Counted from the first letter of the stretch, positions 9,456 to 17,589 are shown. The stretch is 64,000 bases of DNA from Bacillota bacterium (GCA_023381695.1 JAMCQP010000039.1:66151-130150); one strand, 5' to 3'. Program-made: numbers and translations. Notes: a model not told the origin generated them from the sequence alone.

Positions 9456-10037
9456 ATGCCAGGCACCAATGGAAAACAGGTCAGGGTAGGTATCTCAAAC
9501 AGACATGTACATCTAAGTCAAAAGGATCTGGAGGCGCTTTTCGGGCCGGGATGCGCCCTCAAAAGGGTCCGGGATCTTTCCCAGCCGGGACAATTTGTCT
9601 CCGAAGAGACGGTGACACTGGTGGGCCCCAAGGGCGTAATGCAAAATATCAGGGTTCTTGGCCCCGTCAGATCGCAGTCGCAGGTAGAGGTTTCCCGCAC
9701 TGATTCTTACCTTTTGGGCCTTAAACCCCCCGTACGCGACTCGGGTGAACTGTCGGACACACCTCCCATCGTTCTGGTCGGGCCAAAAGGAGCAATAACT
9801 CTGGAGAAAGGCGTCATCGTGGCAATGCGCCACATCCACATGACCCCGGCGGATGCCGAAGCTTTTGGGGTCAAGGACAAGGATATTGTCCGGCTCCGGG
9901 TTCCAGGCCCGCGTGCCCTGGTTTTTGATCAGGTTTTGATCAGGGTCCGGAACGATTTTGCCCTCGAAGCTCATCTGGATACCGACGAAGCCAACGCAGC
10001 ATTTCTTCAAAACGGGGATCTGGTGACGGTGGAATAA
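9456..10037 (+). CDS. pduL: Phosphate propanoyl/acetyltransferase PduL
   Basis: Interconverts acyl-CoA plus phosphate and acyl-phosphate plus CoA. It shows the zinc-binding histidine motifs N-R-H-V-H-L-S near the N-terminus and M-R-H-I-H-M-T mid-protein, and the C-terminal H-L-D-T-D-E-A-N. ATG 9456, ten nucleotides after AAGGAG, gives 193 aa; an in-frame GTG at 9414 lacks a good site. No microcompartment shell genes or encapsulation helix are visible, so a cytosolic phosphotransacetylase role, as shown for Moorella PduL, is the likelier reading. Confidence 0.92.
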   Translation: MPGTNGKQVRVGISNRHVHLSQKDLEALFGPGCALKRVRDLSQPGQFVSEETVTLVGPKGVMQNIRVLGPVRSQSQVEVSRTDSYLLGLKPPVRDSGELSDTPPIVLVGPKGAITLEKGVIVAMRHIHMTPADAEAFGVKDKDIVRLRVPGPRALVFDQVLIRVRNDFALEAHLDTDEANAAFLQNGDLVTVE

Positions 10038-10051
10038 GATGCCGCCTCAGG

Positions 10052-10082
10052 AAGGAATTCGCCAGATCCTGGCGAATTCCTT
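10052..10082. terminator. Long hairpin after pduL
   Basis: Perfect 14-bp inverted repeat (10052-10065 / 10069-10082) with a 3-nt loop, 15 nt after the pduL stop. The T tail is only TTT, so efficiency is uncertain. The symmetry could stop transcription from either side. Confidence 0.6.
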
Positions 10083-10159
10083 TGGCGGGCTAACTGTACA
10101 AAATCTATATTTTGCATAGTTAAAACCCCTTATAAACCAGCCGAAGGAGGCACCCCCAT

Positions 10160-11149
10160 ATGGCCAATGACCACCCGGCGCCGGTTGAATTCGAGGCATG
10201 CCTCAAAGACTTCGTCGATGAACTGCGTTTGACCGGTGATAAATCGGCCAGCACCATCGAAAACTACGTGAGAGACTTGATTCTCTTCAAAAAGTTTCTG
10301 TTGAACAAGGACGATTATCTTAACAGGCATCGCCGCAATAGCGACTTTCTACAGCTTAAACGCCGGGACGAAGCGGCTCTTCCTCCTTTGTACATAAAAG
10401 ACATCGGCGTCAAGGATATCAAAAGGTTCCTGCTGTATGTGCAGGATTATCGCGAAAACGCCAAATACGGGGTGGCCCGGAAGATCTCCGCCCTGCGCCG
10501 CTTTTTTTCTTTCTTGCAAAAAGAAAAGATTCAGGAAGACAACCCCATGCTGGATATCGAACGTCCCAAGATCAACCCCAGGGATGCCATCCGGAAACAC
10601 CTTACCAAAAGGGAGAGCCAGCTTCTGATCGACTTTGTAAAAAACCACGGGACAAGAGCGGACCGTAATACGGCCATGATCTGCATCTTCCTTTATGGCG
10701 GCCTCCGCATCAGCGAATTGATCAACCTGAAAGCAGCCGATGTAAAATTTGAGGAAAATTACCTGGAAGTACTGCACGGTAAGGGAAACAAGCAAAGACT
10801 TGTACCATTGCCGGACAGCGTCATGGAAACCATCCGCCGCTATCTCCAAAAGAGACCCCACAGATATGCTGAAAGCTTGTTTACGGACCGGAATGGCCGG
10901 AAGATCAGCCGTAGCAGCGTTTACTATATCGTTAAACAATTTGTGCAAGCGCTGAATCTGGATCCCCGGATCTCGCCCCACAAGCTTCGCCATACTTGCG
11001 CTACCATGCTCCTGGAAACCGGCGTGGACCTTCGCTATATCCAGGAATTATTGGGACATGCCGATATTTCCACCACGCAGATCTATGCGCACGTGAATCG
11101 CGCCAAATTAAAGGAGATCATGTTGTCGACCGATCTTTATGGGAAATAG
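10160..11149 (+). CDS. Tyrosine recombinase (XerC/D-like integrase family)
   Basis: Site-specific recombinase of 329 aa. Residues 10-120 form the SAM-like N-terminal DNA-binding domain. The catalytic set is complete: R183 (G-L-R-I-S-E-L), K208 (G-K-G-N-K), H274 and R277 (H-K-L-R-H), H300 (L-G-H-A) and the nucleophile Y309. AAGGAGG precedes ATG 10160. It is about 30 aa longer than classic XerC/XerD, mainly through a charged insert around residues 50-75. No attachment sites, phage genes or inverted repeats surround it, so a housekeeping Xer-like role is more likely than a mobile element. Confidence 0.88.
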   Translation: MANDHPAPVEFEACLKDFVDELRLTGDKSASTIENYVRDLILFKKFLLNKDDYLNRHRRNSDFLQLKRRDEAALPPLYIKDIGVKDIKRFLLYVQDYRENAKYGVARKISALRRFFSFLQKEKIQEDNPMLDIERPKINPRDAIRKHLTKRESQLLIDFVKNHGTRADRNTAMICIFLYGGLRISELINLKAADVKFEENYLEVLHGKGNKQRLVPLPDSVMETIRRYLQKRPHRYAESLFTDRNGRKISRSSVYYIVKQFVQALNLDPRISPHKLRHTCATMLLETGVDLRYIQELLGHADISTTQIYAHVNRAKLKEIMLSTDLYGK

Positions 11150-11180
11150 TGATCCATCGTCTTTTCCAGCGCAGGTCAGC

Positions 11181-11522
11181 TTACATTCCGGCAGCAGGCA
11201 CTCTCAGAAAGTCGCCGGGCCTTACGATTGGGCTTTGCAGGCGATTGACGGAACGAATCTCATAGATTAATTTACGGGGATCCCTCCCCTCTTCTAATTG
11301 CGATTGGGCAATAGACCATAATGTGTCGCCTTCTTTCACCACCACTACCTTGTATTGTATCTGATGCCCGGCAACAGCCAGCGAATAAACTTTGGGGACA
11401 AACCACCATCCCGCCGCAAACAGCAAAAGCGCCATAAGCACAAGGACTCCCCTGAACCCTTTATCTTTGGCCTTTTTCTTTTGAAGGATCTGCCGCCCCT
11501 TTGGCCCGGTCACATACAACAT
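11181..11522 (-). CDS. YneA-like membrane LysM protein (probable SOS division inhibitor)
   Basis: 113 aa: a basic N-terminus, one transmembrane helix (about 26-42) and a C-terminal LysM peptidoglycan-binding domain (about 58-108, Y-K-V-V-V-V-K-E-G-D-T-L-W-S-I-A). In Bacillus subtilis the same architecture, divergent from lexA, is YneA, which blocks division during the SOS response. Here too the gene is divergent from lexA and its promoter contains a LexA box (see 11608-11636). GGGGGAGAGG precedes the ATG. Function is inferred from architecture, position and box. Confidence 0.8.
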   Translation of the reverse strand: MLYVTGPKGRQILQKKKAKDKGFRGVLVLMALLLFAAGWWFVPKVYSLAVAGHQIQYKVVVVKEGDTLWSIAQSQLEEGRDPRKLIYEIRSVNRLQSPIVRPGDFLRVPAAGM

Positions 11523-11607
11523 CCTCTCTCCCCCTCAACGCGAATAGCCGTTCTTGGATCGCCGGTTCCCTCGGAACACCAGTTGCCGGAACCTCCGTTT
11601 GATTTGA

Positions 11608-11636
11608 ATTATATCAGGAACAGATGTTCACGTCAA
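11608..11636 (-). promoter_or_regulatory. Promoter with LexA box for the YneA-like gene
   Basis: On the minus strand TTGACG (11636-11631), 17-nt spacer, TATAAT (11613-11608). The palindrome GAACATCTGTTC (11618-11629) fills the spacer and fits GAAC-N4-GTTC, the core of the Gram-positive SOS box. Confidence 0.8.
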
Positions 11637-11662
11637 GGGGGATAAAAATTTTATTTTTTTCG

Positions 11663-11701
11663 CGAACAGGCGTTTGCAAAAACGCAAAGATGTGGTATAA
11701 T
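11663..11701 (+). promoter_or_regulatory. lexA promoter with LexA box
   Basis: CGAACAGGCGTTTG (11663-11676) matches the Bacillus SOS consensus CGAACRNRYGTTYG at every position. It overlaps a -35 of TTGCAA (11674-11679), 16 nt before TATAAT (11696-11701). Binding would block polymerase, giving lexA autoregulation. Confidence 0.85.
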
Positions 11702-11766
11702 TACCATGGGTCTTTGAAATATGAGGACGAGCCAATGCCAAAGCATTTTTAAAAAGGAGTGTTGAT

Positions 11767-12375
11767 ATGTCAGACCTTTCTTCTCGCCAGACTCAGATTA
11801 TGGAGTTCATCAAACAGGAGATCCGCAAAAAGGGATATCCGCCTTCTGTACGGGAAATCGGCCAGGCGGTCGGCCTTCGTTCAAGCTCCACGGTTCACAG
11901 TCATTTAAATAAACTCGAGGAAATGGGCGTGATCCGGCGTGATCCAACCAAGCCGAGGACCATCGAGGTTTTGGATGGAGTGGATGCCGTGCGAAAGGAT
12001 CTGATCAACGTCCCCATTGTTGGACGCGTGGCGGCGGGCCAGCCGATCCTGGCTACTGAAAACATCGAAGATTACTTCCCCTTGCCCAAAGATTTTACCT
12101 CCACGGGCGAGGCATTTATCCTCCGGGTTCGCGGTGAGAGCATGATCGAGGCTGGAATCTTTCACGGTGACTACGTTGTCGTACAGCCACAAAAGACGGC
12201 CAACAACGGCGAGATAGTCGTGGCCCTTCTGGAAGACGACGCCACGGTGAAGCGGTTCTTTAAAGAAAAGGATAAGATCCGTCTTCAACCGGAAAACTCC
12301 CGGATGGACCCGATCTACGCCGAGAGTGTAACCATCCTGGGAAAGGTTGTCGGGGTGATCCGGAAGCTGCATTAA
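11767..12375 (+). CDS. lexA: LexA repressor
   Basis: SOS repressor that self-cleaves when bound to RecA filaments. 202 aa: winged-helix DNA-binding domain (1-70, recognition helix S-S-S-T-V-H-S-H-L), cleavage site A90-G91 in V-A-A-G-Q, then the S24-type protease with S125 (G-E-S-M) and K162 (T-V-K-R-F). AAAGGAG precedes ATG 11767. Its own operator lies upstream; two further matching boxes are in this window (11618-11629 and 16758-16769). Confidence 0.97.
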   Translation: MSDLSSRQTQIMEFIKQEIRKKGYPPSVREIGQAVGLRSSSTVHSHLNKLEEMGVIRRDPTKPRTIEVLDGVDAVRKDLINVPIVGRVAAGQPILATENIEDYFPLPKDFTSTGEAFILRVRGESMIEAGIFHGDYVVVQPQKTANNGEIVVALLEDDATVKRFFKEKDKIRLQPENSRMDPIYAESVTILGKVVGVIRKLH

Positions 12376-12404
12376 TGTCTTCAATGTCTTCCGGGTTGGC
12401 GGTA

Positions 12405-12435
12405 AAAGAGCGCGCCTTGACGAGGCGCGCTCTTT
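12405..12435. terminator. Bidirectional terminator between lexA and the convergent gene
   Basis: Perfect 12-bp stem AAAGAGCGCGCC (12405-12416) / GGCGCGCTCTTT (12424-12435) with a 7-nt loop. A/T tails lie on both sides, so it can serve lexA and the convergent gene at 12474. Confidence 0.8.
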
Positions 12436-12473
12436 ATCATTCTCAGCTTTACCCTGCCCGGTCTGATCCGGAA

Positions 12474-12875
12474 TCAAGGCGTTGTTTGCGCCGTGGGTGT
12501 TTCGGTCCAATGCAAGAGGGGAACAGAAGACCGTGACTGCTCTTCATTTAATCGAAGGTCGGCCCTGTCAACACCAAGAATTACAAAGAACATCTCAAGA
12601 GCCTGCCTCTCGCCCCTGACCTCGGGGTAAGTCTCCCCGTCAGAATGAACAACAGGCAGTTTCGCGTAATTTCGAAGGGCTAACTCATAAGCTTCTTCGA
12701 TTCCATTACGTTCCACTGCCTGCATGAGTTCATCATAGGTTTTCCGGCGAGCCTCGGCTTGTGTGCTCCAGAAGTTGGGGTTGGAGGTCAGCGGGCTCGC
12801 CAGGATATCCTGTTTGGCCAGCCTCTTGAACTTCTTCAACCCCCTCAAGATGTCATCCTTAGCCACCTGAATCAT
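12474..12875 (-). CDS. Conserved-looking protein of unknown function
   Basis: 133 aa, soluble, mainly helical by composition, with a basic N-terminus (G-L-K-K-F-K-R-L-A-K) and a Ser/Thr/Pro-rich tail. GGGGGA lies 8 nt before the ATG and the gene ends at the shared terminator, which supports a real gene. No family recognised. It sits between the SOS genes and ddl, but nothing ties it to either. Confidence 0.6.
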   Translation of the reverse strand: MIQVAKDDILRGLKKFKRLAKQDILASPLTSNPNFWSTQAEARRKTYDELMQAVERNGIEEAYELALRNYAKLPVVHSDGETYPEVRGERQALEMFFVILGVDRADLRLNEEQSRSSVPLLHWTETPTAQTTP

Positions 12876-12991
12876 TTTCAGATTCCCCCTTTTAGGTTTT
12901 TGTAAAGGTTCGGCGTGGCTTCCAGATCAATATATGATATGCTTCGCTACTCTTTTTCTAAATCCTTTCGAACGTCCGGGATTTTCTTTTT

Positions 12992-13023
12992 ACAAAAGAG
13001 CAAACACCGGAGTGCTTGCTCTT
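12992..13023 (-). terminator. Terminator of the small gene at 13022
   Basis: Stem AAGAGCAA (12996-13003) / TTGCTCTT (13016-13023) with an inner CAC/GTG pair, overlapping the stop codon. On the minus strand it is followed by TTTTTGTAAAAAG. Confidence 0.65.
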
Positions 13024-13252
13024 AATCGCGAATGTTGAAGATGTAGGCCACTTCATTATCCAGAAGCAACCGGTAGTAATCACAGGTCTCCCCCCCACGC
13101 TGGAAACTCCCGAGGTATTCTGCTTCCCCGGAGCTCAGCTTCTGCTTCAAAATCTCTTCCGCCATCAGCGAGGAACGGGCGCGTCCTGGAAAAGGAATCA
13201 CTTTCTGGTCGAGCTCCCTCTCGTCTCCCACCAGACCTCCTCCTTCCTTCAT
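13022..13252 (-). CDS. Small protein of unknown function
   Basis: 76 aa, charged, no membrane segment. The C-terminal half (Y-Y-R-L-L-L-D-N-E-V-A-Y-I-F-N-I) looks like a small beta-rich fold. AAAGGAAA precedes the ATG and a terminator overlaps its stop, so it is a self-contained unit. No family recognised. Confidence 0.55.
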   Translation of the reverse strand: MKEGGGLVGDERELDQKVIPFPGRARSSLMAEEILKQKLSSGEAEYLGSFQRGGETCDYYRLLLDNEVAYIFNIRD

Positions 13253-13320
13253 TTTCCTTTTACTTATAGTATCGGTTTCTACCTCTACTTTTATGACCGC
13301 ATTATTGATCTTTTCTCTAA

Positions 13321-13350
13321 AACAAGAGGAGACCCAAAGAGCGTCTCCTC
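13321..13350 (-). terminator. Terminator of ddl
   Basis: Stem GAGGAGAC (13326-13333) / GTCTCCTC (13343-13350), 9-nt loop. On the minus strand TTGTTTTAG follows. Confidence 0.7.
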
Positions 13351-13369
13351 CCCGCGAGCTTTACAAGTG

Positions 13370-14317
13370 TTATCCTTCCCGCCCCAGGGCCAGCCGCAGT
13401 AGCATTTCCACCAGATCGGGAAAAGCGATTCCTTCCGCCCGGGCGGCATCCGGCACCAGGCTGGTCTCGGTCATGCCCGGCAAGGTATTGATCTCCAGCA
13501 CAAATGGTTCCCCATCCGAACTCCTGACAATCAGGTCGACGCGGGCAAAGCCGCGGCAACCGATGCTCTTGTAAGCCCGCAACGCCAGTTCCCTGGCCCT
13601 GGCCTGCGGCGCCTCCGGCAGGCGCGGCGGCATAATATGCTCGCTCATCCCTTTGGTGTATTTTGCCTCATAATCATAAAAAGCTGTCTTGGGCACAATC
13701 TCGATGAGCGGATAAACCCTGGCCTGGCTGTTGCCGATTACCGTGGCGGTTATCTCCGTACCTTTGATGTACTCTTCCACCAGGACGCTTTCGTCATAAC
13801 GAAACGCTTCTTTTAAAGCCCCCCATAGTTCATCCCGGCTCTGAACAATGGTCACCCCCACCGTGGAGCCTGAGGCATTGGGCTTAACAACCATCGGCAG
13901 GCCGACCTTTTCCAGGATTTTTCGGGTTAATGAGCCCTGGTCCTGTTTTTCCAGATCCTCCTTATAAACCACATCGTCGGCCGGTGTGGTAATCCCTTCG
14001 TAGCGGAAGAGTTTCTTGGCCATCACCTTATCCATGCCCAGCGCGCTGGCCAATACACCGGAGCCGACATAGGGAATCCCCATCAACTCCAACAGCCCCT
14101 GCATGGTGCCGTCTTCGCCGTATTTACCGTGAAGGGCTATGTAAGCCACATCCACCCTGGCCTTCTTGAGGTTCTCCACCAGGTTTTCATCCACATCAAA
14201 CTCCGTCACCTCATGGCCTCTTGAACGCAAGGCCTGGCTGACCTGCTGCCCGGTACGCAAAGACACCTCCCTTTCCGACGAACGGCCGCCCATGATCACC
14301 GCAACCCGCATCTTCAA
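13370..14317 (-). CDS. ddl: D-alanine--D-alanine ligase
   Basis: Joins two D-alanines with ATP for peptidoglycan precursors, using the product of alanine racemase (alr at 39.5 kb). 315 aa ATP-grasp enzyme: N-terminal G-G-R-S-S-E-R-E-V-S, A-L-H-G-K-Y-G-E-D-G, the ATP loop K-P-N-A-S-G-S-T-V-G and the C-terminal metal site E-I-N-T-L-P-G-M-T. It starts at TTG behind AGGAG, two codons before an ATG. It ends in its own terminator. Confidence 0.96.
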   Translation of the reverse strand: MKMRVAVIMGGRSSEREVSLRTGQQVSQALRSRGHEVTEFDVDENLVENLKKARVDVAYIALHGKYGEDGTMQGLLELMGIPYVGSGVLASALGMDKVMAKKLFRYEGITTPADDVVYKEDLEKQDQGSLTRKILEKVGLPMVVKPNASGSTVGVTIVQSRDELWGALKEAFRYDESVLVEEYIKGTEITATVIGNSQARVYPLIEIVPKTAFYDYEAKYTKGMSEHIMPPRLPEAPQARARELALRAYKSIGCRGFARVDLIVRSSDGEPFVLEINTLPGMTETSLVPDAARAEGIAFPDLVEMLLRLALGREG

Positions 14318-14362
14318 TTTGCTACACTCCTATCGACTTGATTGCTTTTATTTGAGGTAAAG

Positions 14363-14539
14363 CTATTCAATGACTTCGTAGACGATTAAACTGACCCGGC
14401 CGTCCTCCCCGGAACGGGCCATGCCAAAGATGAGGTTCTTGTCCTTGAGGATCTTGTTCAAGAAGGTCACCAGCAGGTGTACATCGCCGTTTACTGCAAA
14501 ACTTTCGGATCCCAGAACCTCGATCCGCGGCTCAGACAT
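14363..14539 (-). CDS. YpmA-like small protein (DUF4264)
   Basis: 58 aa. The pattern I-E-V-L-G-S-x-x-F near the start, then L-N-K-I-L-K-D-K-N-L-I-F-G-M-A and a C-terminal beta strand V-S-L-I-V-Y-E-V resembles the YpmA/DUF4264 family of small Bacillota proteins with no known function. GGGGGAG lies 5 nt before ATG 14539. It sits between ddl and a small membrane protein on the same strand and is probably co-transcribed with them. Confidence 0.75.
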   Translation of the reverse strand: MSEPRIEVLGSESFAVNGDVHLLVTFLNKILKDKNLIFGMARSGEDGRVSLIVYEVIE

Positions 14540-14554
14540 TTGACTCCCCCACCT

Positions 14555-14746
14555 TCACCGGAATAAAAAATATAGCAACATGCTGAAGACCAGGCTGTAA
14601 TAACCCACAATGGTCGCTTGCAGGCTCCGTACATAGGCCCTTGAAGGCCTCCAACCGTTACTGCTTAACACTATGCCAAAAGAAAGCAGAAGTATGCCTA
14701 ACATCGATAAAAGCAGGGCGCCCCACAACAGATCCCGCAGAAGCAA
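14555..14746 (-). CDS. Small two-helix membrane protein
   Basis: 63 aa with two hydrophobic helices (about 5-28 and 42-62) joined by a short basic loop N-G-W-R-P-S-R. It starts at TTG 14746, eight nucleotides after GAGGGG. It precedes the YpmA-like gene by 15 nt. No family recognised. Confidence 0.6.
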   Translation of the reverse strand: MLLRDLLWGALLLSMLGILLLSFGIVLSSNGWRPSRAYVRSLQATIVGYYSLVFSMLLYFLFR

Positions 14747-14806
14747 AGTTATCGCCCCTCTCCCCTGTGTGTACTATATCATATGACGCAGAGAGGGGAG
14801 AGGTTT

Positions 14807-15493
14807 TTATGGACTGAAGGAGCGGAGCTTCCTCCCCTCCCGGATCCAGTTCCAGTACCGTTTGGGAAGAACTCTCATGGCCCGGGAAATGTCCAGCCGC
14901 CCTTTGATGATCTGCGATTCGTAATACGCCTCCCAGAGGGTCGCATAGTAATCCCCGGCGCATTGCTCCGCGTTCCGCCCTCTGCTCTCTTTCCCGATCT
15001 CCTCCCAGAACTCCTCCTTGACCAGTCTTACGCCATAGTTCCATTCATAGATCCCCCGGCCGGTATCCAGGATAATGCGGTGCCCTGGAAAACGGCGAGC
15101 GAAATGGGCAAGCACCAGATCCACCAGGTTGTAGCGCATGGGGGCTTTGCCGATCAGTATCGGTCGCCCCTTTCCGGAATAAGGCTCCAGCCTGATCAGG
15201 CCTTTTAACCTGGAAAGTTCTCTGGAAACCGCCCTGGCCCATTGATAAACCTGGCGGGCCTCCGGGGAGGTCTTTGCGTAAACATATGGCAACCCCTCGC
15301 GCAAAGCCTGGCGAATCACCTGCGCGATCACATAGGAGGCACCTGGCGCCCCGGCCCGCAGGGCATATTCCAGAACGCCAAGGAATCTCCTCCTGGCCCT
15401 TGGATCCTCCAGCCACCCGGAATGCCGGCCGGTTTCGGCGGCAAGAACCGACGTCAGGATTGTTGAGGCATTCTTACCAGGGAAGGCCGCCAT
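14807..15493 (-). CDS. DUF4130/TIGR03915-type DNA metabolism protein, partner of radical SAM protein
   Basis: 228 aa. Matches my memory of the DUF4130 family, which is nearly always encoded beside a particular radical SAM protein and is sometimes fused to a uracil-DNA-glycosylase-like domain; its biochemistry is unproven. Visible marks: central R-L-E-P-Y-S-G-K-G-R-P-I-L-I-G and C-terminal Y-Y-x-x-L-W-x-x-Y-Y and R-M-R-V-L-P-K-R-Y-W-x-W. The frame opens at 15529, but ATG 15493, nine nucleotides after GGGGAGG, is the better start and overlaps the radical SAM stop by 20 nt. Same operon, apparently SOS-controlled. Confidence 0.85.
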   Translation of the reverse strand: MAAFPGKNASTILTSVLAAETGRHSGWLEDPRARRRFLGVLEYALRAGAPGASYVIAQVIRQALREGLPYVYAKTSPEARQVYQWARAVSRELSRLKGLIRLEPYSGKGRPILIGKAPMRYNLVDLVLAHFARRFPGHRIILDTGRGIYEWNYGVRLVKEEFWEEIGKESRGRNAEQCAGDYYATLWEAYYESQIIKGRLDISRAMRVLPKRYWNWIREGRKLRSFSP

Positions 15494-16700
15494 CGGCAGG
15501 CACCTCCCCGTCCAAAACCGATAAATCAAAGAGCCCGAGCTGTTTCGGCGCCGTTTCCGGTTTTTTTGAACGCCCGTCCAGCAATAAAAATGGCGCGGCC
15601 CTCCCTGTCACCACTCCCAGGTTCTTCAACTCCTCCAAATCCCGGATCCGGTAGGTGCGCCTCAGGCTCAAGATCCGCCTGGCGGATAAAGGCCCGATGC
15701 CCGGCACCCGCAGCAACTGACCCAGGGAAGCCTTATTCACCTCCACCGGGAAGGCTTCCGGACGGCGTAAAGCCGCGGCGGCCTTGGGGTCAATCTCCAT
15801 GGGCAGGTTGCCATCGCGGCCAAAAGGGATCTCCTCATAGGCAAAGCCGTAGGTGCGCATCAAAAATTCGCTCTGGTAGAGCCGGTGCTCGCGCAAGATC
15901 GGCACCACCGGCCCGTTTTCCAGCGGGGTCCCGGCGATTGGCTGGAAGGCGCTGAAGTACGCGCGCTTCAGGCTGACTTCCCGGTAAAGGCGGCTGACGG
16001 CGCCCAGGATCTCCGCATCATTCTCGCCGGCGGCGCCCACGATGAATTGAGTGGTCTGCCCCGCCGACAGCCGGACCTTTCCTTCTCTCCTGCCGGCCTG
16101 CACCTTGCTTACCCAGCGCATCCGCTCCAGAAGGTCCTTTTCAAAGTCCTTCCTGCGAGACAGGTTCTTCAACCGGCCGGCGCTGGGCGCTTCCAGGTTG
16201 ATGGAGAGCCGGTCGGCAAGTTCCGCGGCCCGCTGAATATAATCCTCGCCGGATCCCGGCAAGATCTTGAGGTGGATATAACCGCCGAACCGGTAACGTT
16301 CCCGCAGGATCTCCGTGGTCTTGAGAAGATCCTCCATGGTGGCCGCCGTGTTTTTGGCCACCCCGGAACTCAAGAAGAGCCCCTCCACATAATTTCGCTT
16401 GTAGAACTCCAGAAAGAGCCCGGCCAATTCTTCAGGCTGGAAGCTGGTCCGGGGAACATCGCGGCTGCTGCGGTTCGGGCAGTAAAAACAGTCGTTCACG
16501 CACTCGTTCGTCAAAAGAACCTTGAAAAGGGAGATGCAACGTCCGTCTGGCAGGAAACTGTGACAGCAACCGGCCGGGGACAAATTGCCGATCCGGCCCC
16601 GTCCAGCCCCTCCGGCGCCCGAACCGGAGGTGGCCGACGAGGCGCAAACATCGTACTTGGCGGCCTCACCAAGGATCGCAAGTTTGGCCAGGGTGTCCAT
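15474..16700 (-). CDS. Radical SAM protein, putative DNA modification/repair (TIGR03916 type)
   Basis: 408 aa. The radical SAM cluster motif C-V-N-D-C-F-Y-C (CX3CX2C) lies near residue 70, with further cysteines just before it (C-C-H, R-C). The TIM-barrel core follows, with L-F-L-S-S-G-V. The C-terminus carries helix-hairpin-helix DNA-binding motifs (L-L-R-V-P-G-I-G-P-L-S-A-R-R-I, about 325-340). Family knowledge: it pairs with DUF4130, suspected in DNA repair, reaction unknown. ATG 16700 behind GAGG is preferred to GTG 16709. The promoter at 16750-16778 contains a LexA-type palindrome. Confidence 0.9.
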   Translation of the reverse strand: MDTLAKLAILGEAAKYDVCASSATSGSGAGGAGRGRIGNLSPAGCCHSFLPDGRCISLFKVLLTNECVNDCFYCPNRSSRDVPRTSFQPEELAGLFLEFYKRNYVEGLFLSSGVAKNTAATMEDLLKTTEILRERYRFGGYIHLKILPGSGEDYIQRAAELADRLSINLEAPSAGRLKNLSRRKDFEKDLLERMRWVSKVQAGRREGKVRLSAGQTTQFIVGAAGENDAEILGAVSRLYREVSLKRAYFSAFQPIAGTPLENGPVVPILREHRLYQSEFLMRTYGFAYEEIPFGRDGNLPMEIDPKAAAALRRPEAFPVEVNKASLGQLLRVPGIGPLSARRILSLRRTYRIRDLEELKNLGVVTGRAAPFLLLDGRSKKPETAPKQLGLFDLSVLDGEVPADGGLPW

Positions 16701-16749
16701 CCCGCTCACCTCTTGTTACCCCGCTTGAACCCCAACCATCTTGCCCCTG

Positions 16750-16778
16750 ATTATATAGAACCCCAGTTCGTTTGTCAA
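16750..16778 (-). promoter_or_regulatory. Strong promoter with LexA-type box for the radical SAM/DUF4130 operon
   Basis: TTGACA (16778-16773), exactly 17 nt, TATAAT (16755-16750): a full sigma-A consensus. The spacer contains GAACTGGGGTTC (16769-16758), fitting GAAC-N4-GTTC; the four central bases do not fit the stricter RNRY. Confidence 0.8.
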
Positions 16779-16818
16779 CCACTTATTTACTAACTACTGC
16801 GCTGGCCAACGCCGGGAA

Positions 16819-17589
16819 CTAATTCTCCAACGGCCAGGTCCAGCTCTCCAATTCCTGTATCAGAGCGTGCTTGGTCAGATCAAAATGGATCGGCGTCACC
16901 GAGATCAGATTGTTCCTGATGGCCACTGTGTCCGTATCAGGGTCTTCGTCAAGATCGATTACTTCCCCCGCCAGCCAGTAATAGACCTTCCCACGGGGGT
17001 CGGTGCGCCGGTCGAAGACATCCTTGTAGCGCCGGATGCCCAGCCGGGTAATCTGCACCCCGGCGATATCCTTCTCTTCCAGGGAGGGTATGTTGATATT
17101 CAGCAAGGTATCCGGGGGAAGCCCCCGGGTGACAATGTTGATAGAGGCGATCCGGGTGAATTTGGCGGCAAAAGCGTAATCGGCTTCCTCCACCGTGGCC
17201 AGCGATACCGCAATGGACGGTATCCCCAGGATCACCCCTTCCAACGCCGCGGATACCGTCCCCGAATAAAGAACATCGGTTCCCAGATTGGGGCCGCGAT
17301 TGATACCGGAAACCACCAGGGCCGGCTTCTTCTTGAGAACCACCTCCGCCCCCAGCTTAACGCAATCAGAAGGCGTGCCATCCACCGAATAGGCTTTTAC
17401 GCAGCTGTCATCGCCAAATTCCATCTCTTGCACCCGCAACGGGTGGTGTACGGTAATCGCATGGCCGGTGGCGCTCTGCTCCCGGTCCGGCGCCAGAATA
17501 GTCACGTTCCCGATCTTGCAGAGTTCGTGCGTGAGCGCCCTGATTCCGGGAGCAAAGATGCCATCATCATTGGTCAAAAGGATCTCCAT
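16819..17589 (-). CDS. surE: 5'-nucleotidase SurE
   Basis: Metal-dependent phosphatase that removes phosphate from nucleoside monophosphates and survival-related substrates. 256 aa. The family start L-L-T-N-D-D-G-I (metal-binding D8-D9) is followed by A-P-D-R-E-Q-S-A-T-G-H and S-G-I-N-R-G-P-N-L-G with Y-S-G-T-V-S-A-A-L-E-G. Downstream of the radical SAM promoter region but on the same strand; its own promoter was not identified. Confidence 0.96.
   Translation of the reverse strand: MEILLTNDDGIFAPGIRALTHELCKIGNVTILAPDREQSATGHAITVHHPLRVQEMEFGDDSCVKAYSVDGTPSDCVKLGAEVVLKKKPALVVSGINRGPNLGTDVLYSGTVSAALEGVILGIPSIAVSLATVEEADYAFAAKFTRIASINIVTRGLPPDTLLNINIPSLEEKDIAGVQITRLGIRRYKDVFDRRTDPRGKVYYWLAGEVIDLDEDPDTDTVAIRNNLISVTPIHFDLTKHALIQELESWTWPLEN

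Noticed and set aside
10160-11149. Tyrosine recombinase as part of an integrated element
   Set aside because: Neighbours are housekeeping genes with the same base composition, tRNA-Trp is intact, and no attachment-site repeats or cargo genes are seen.
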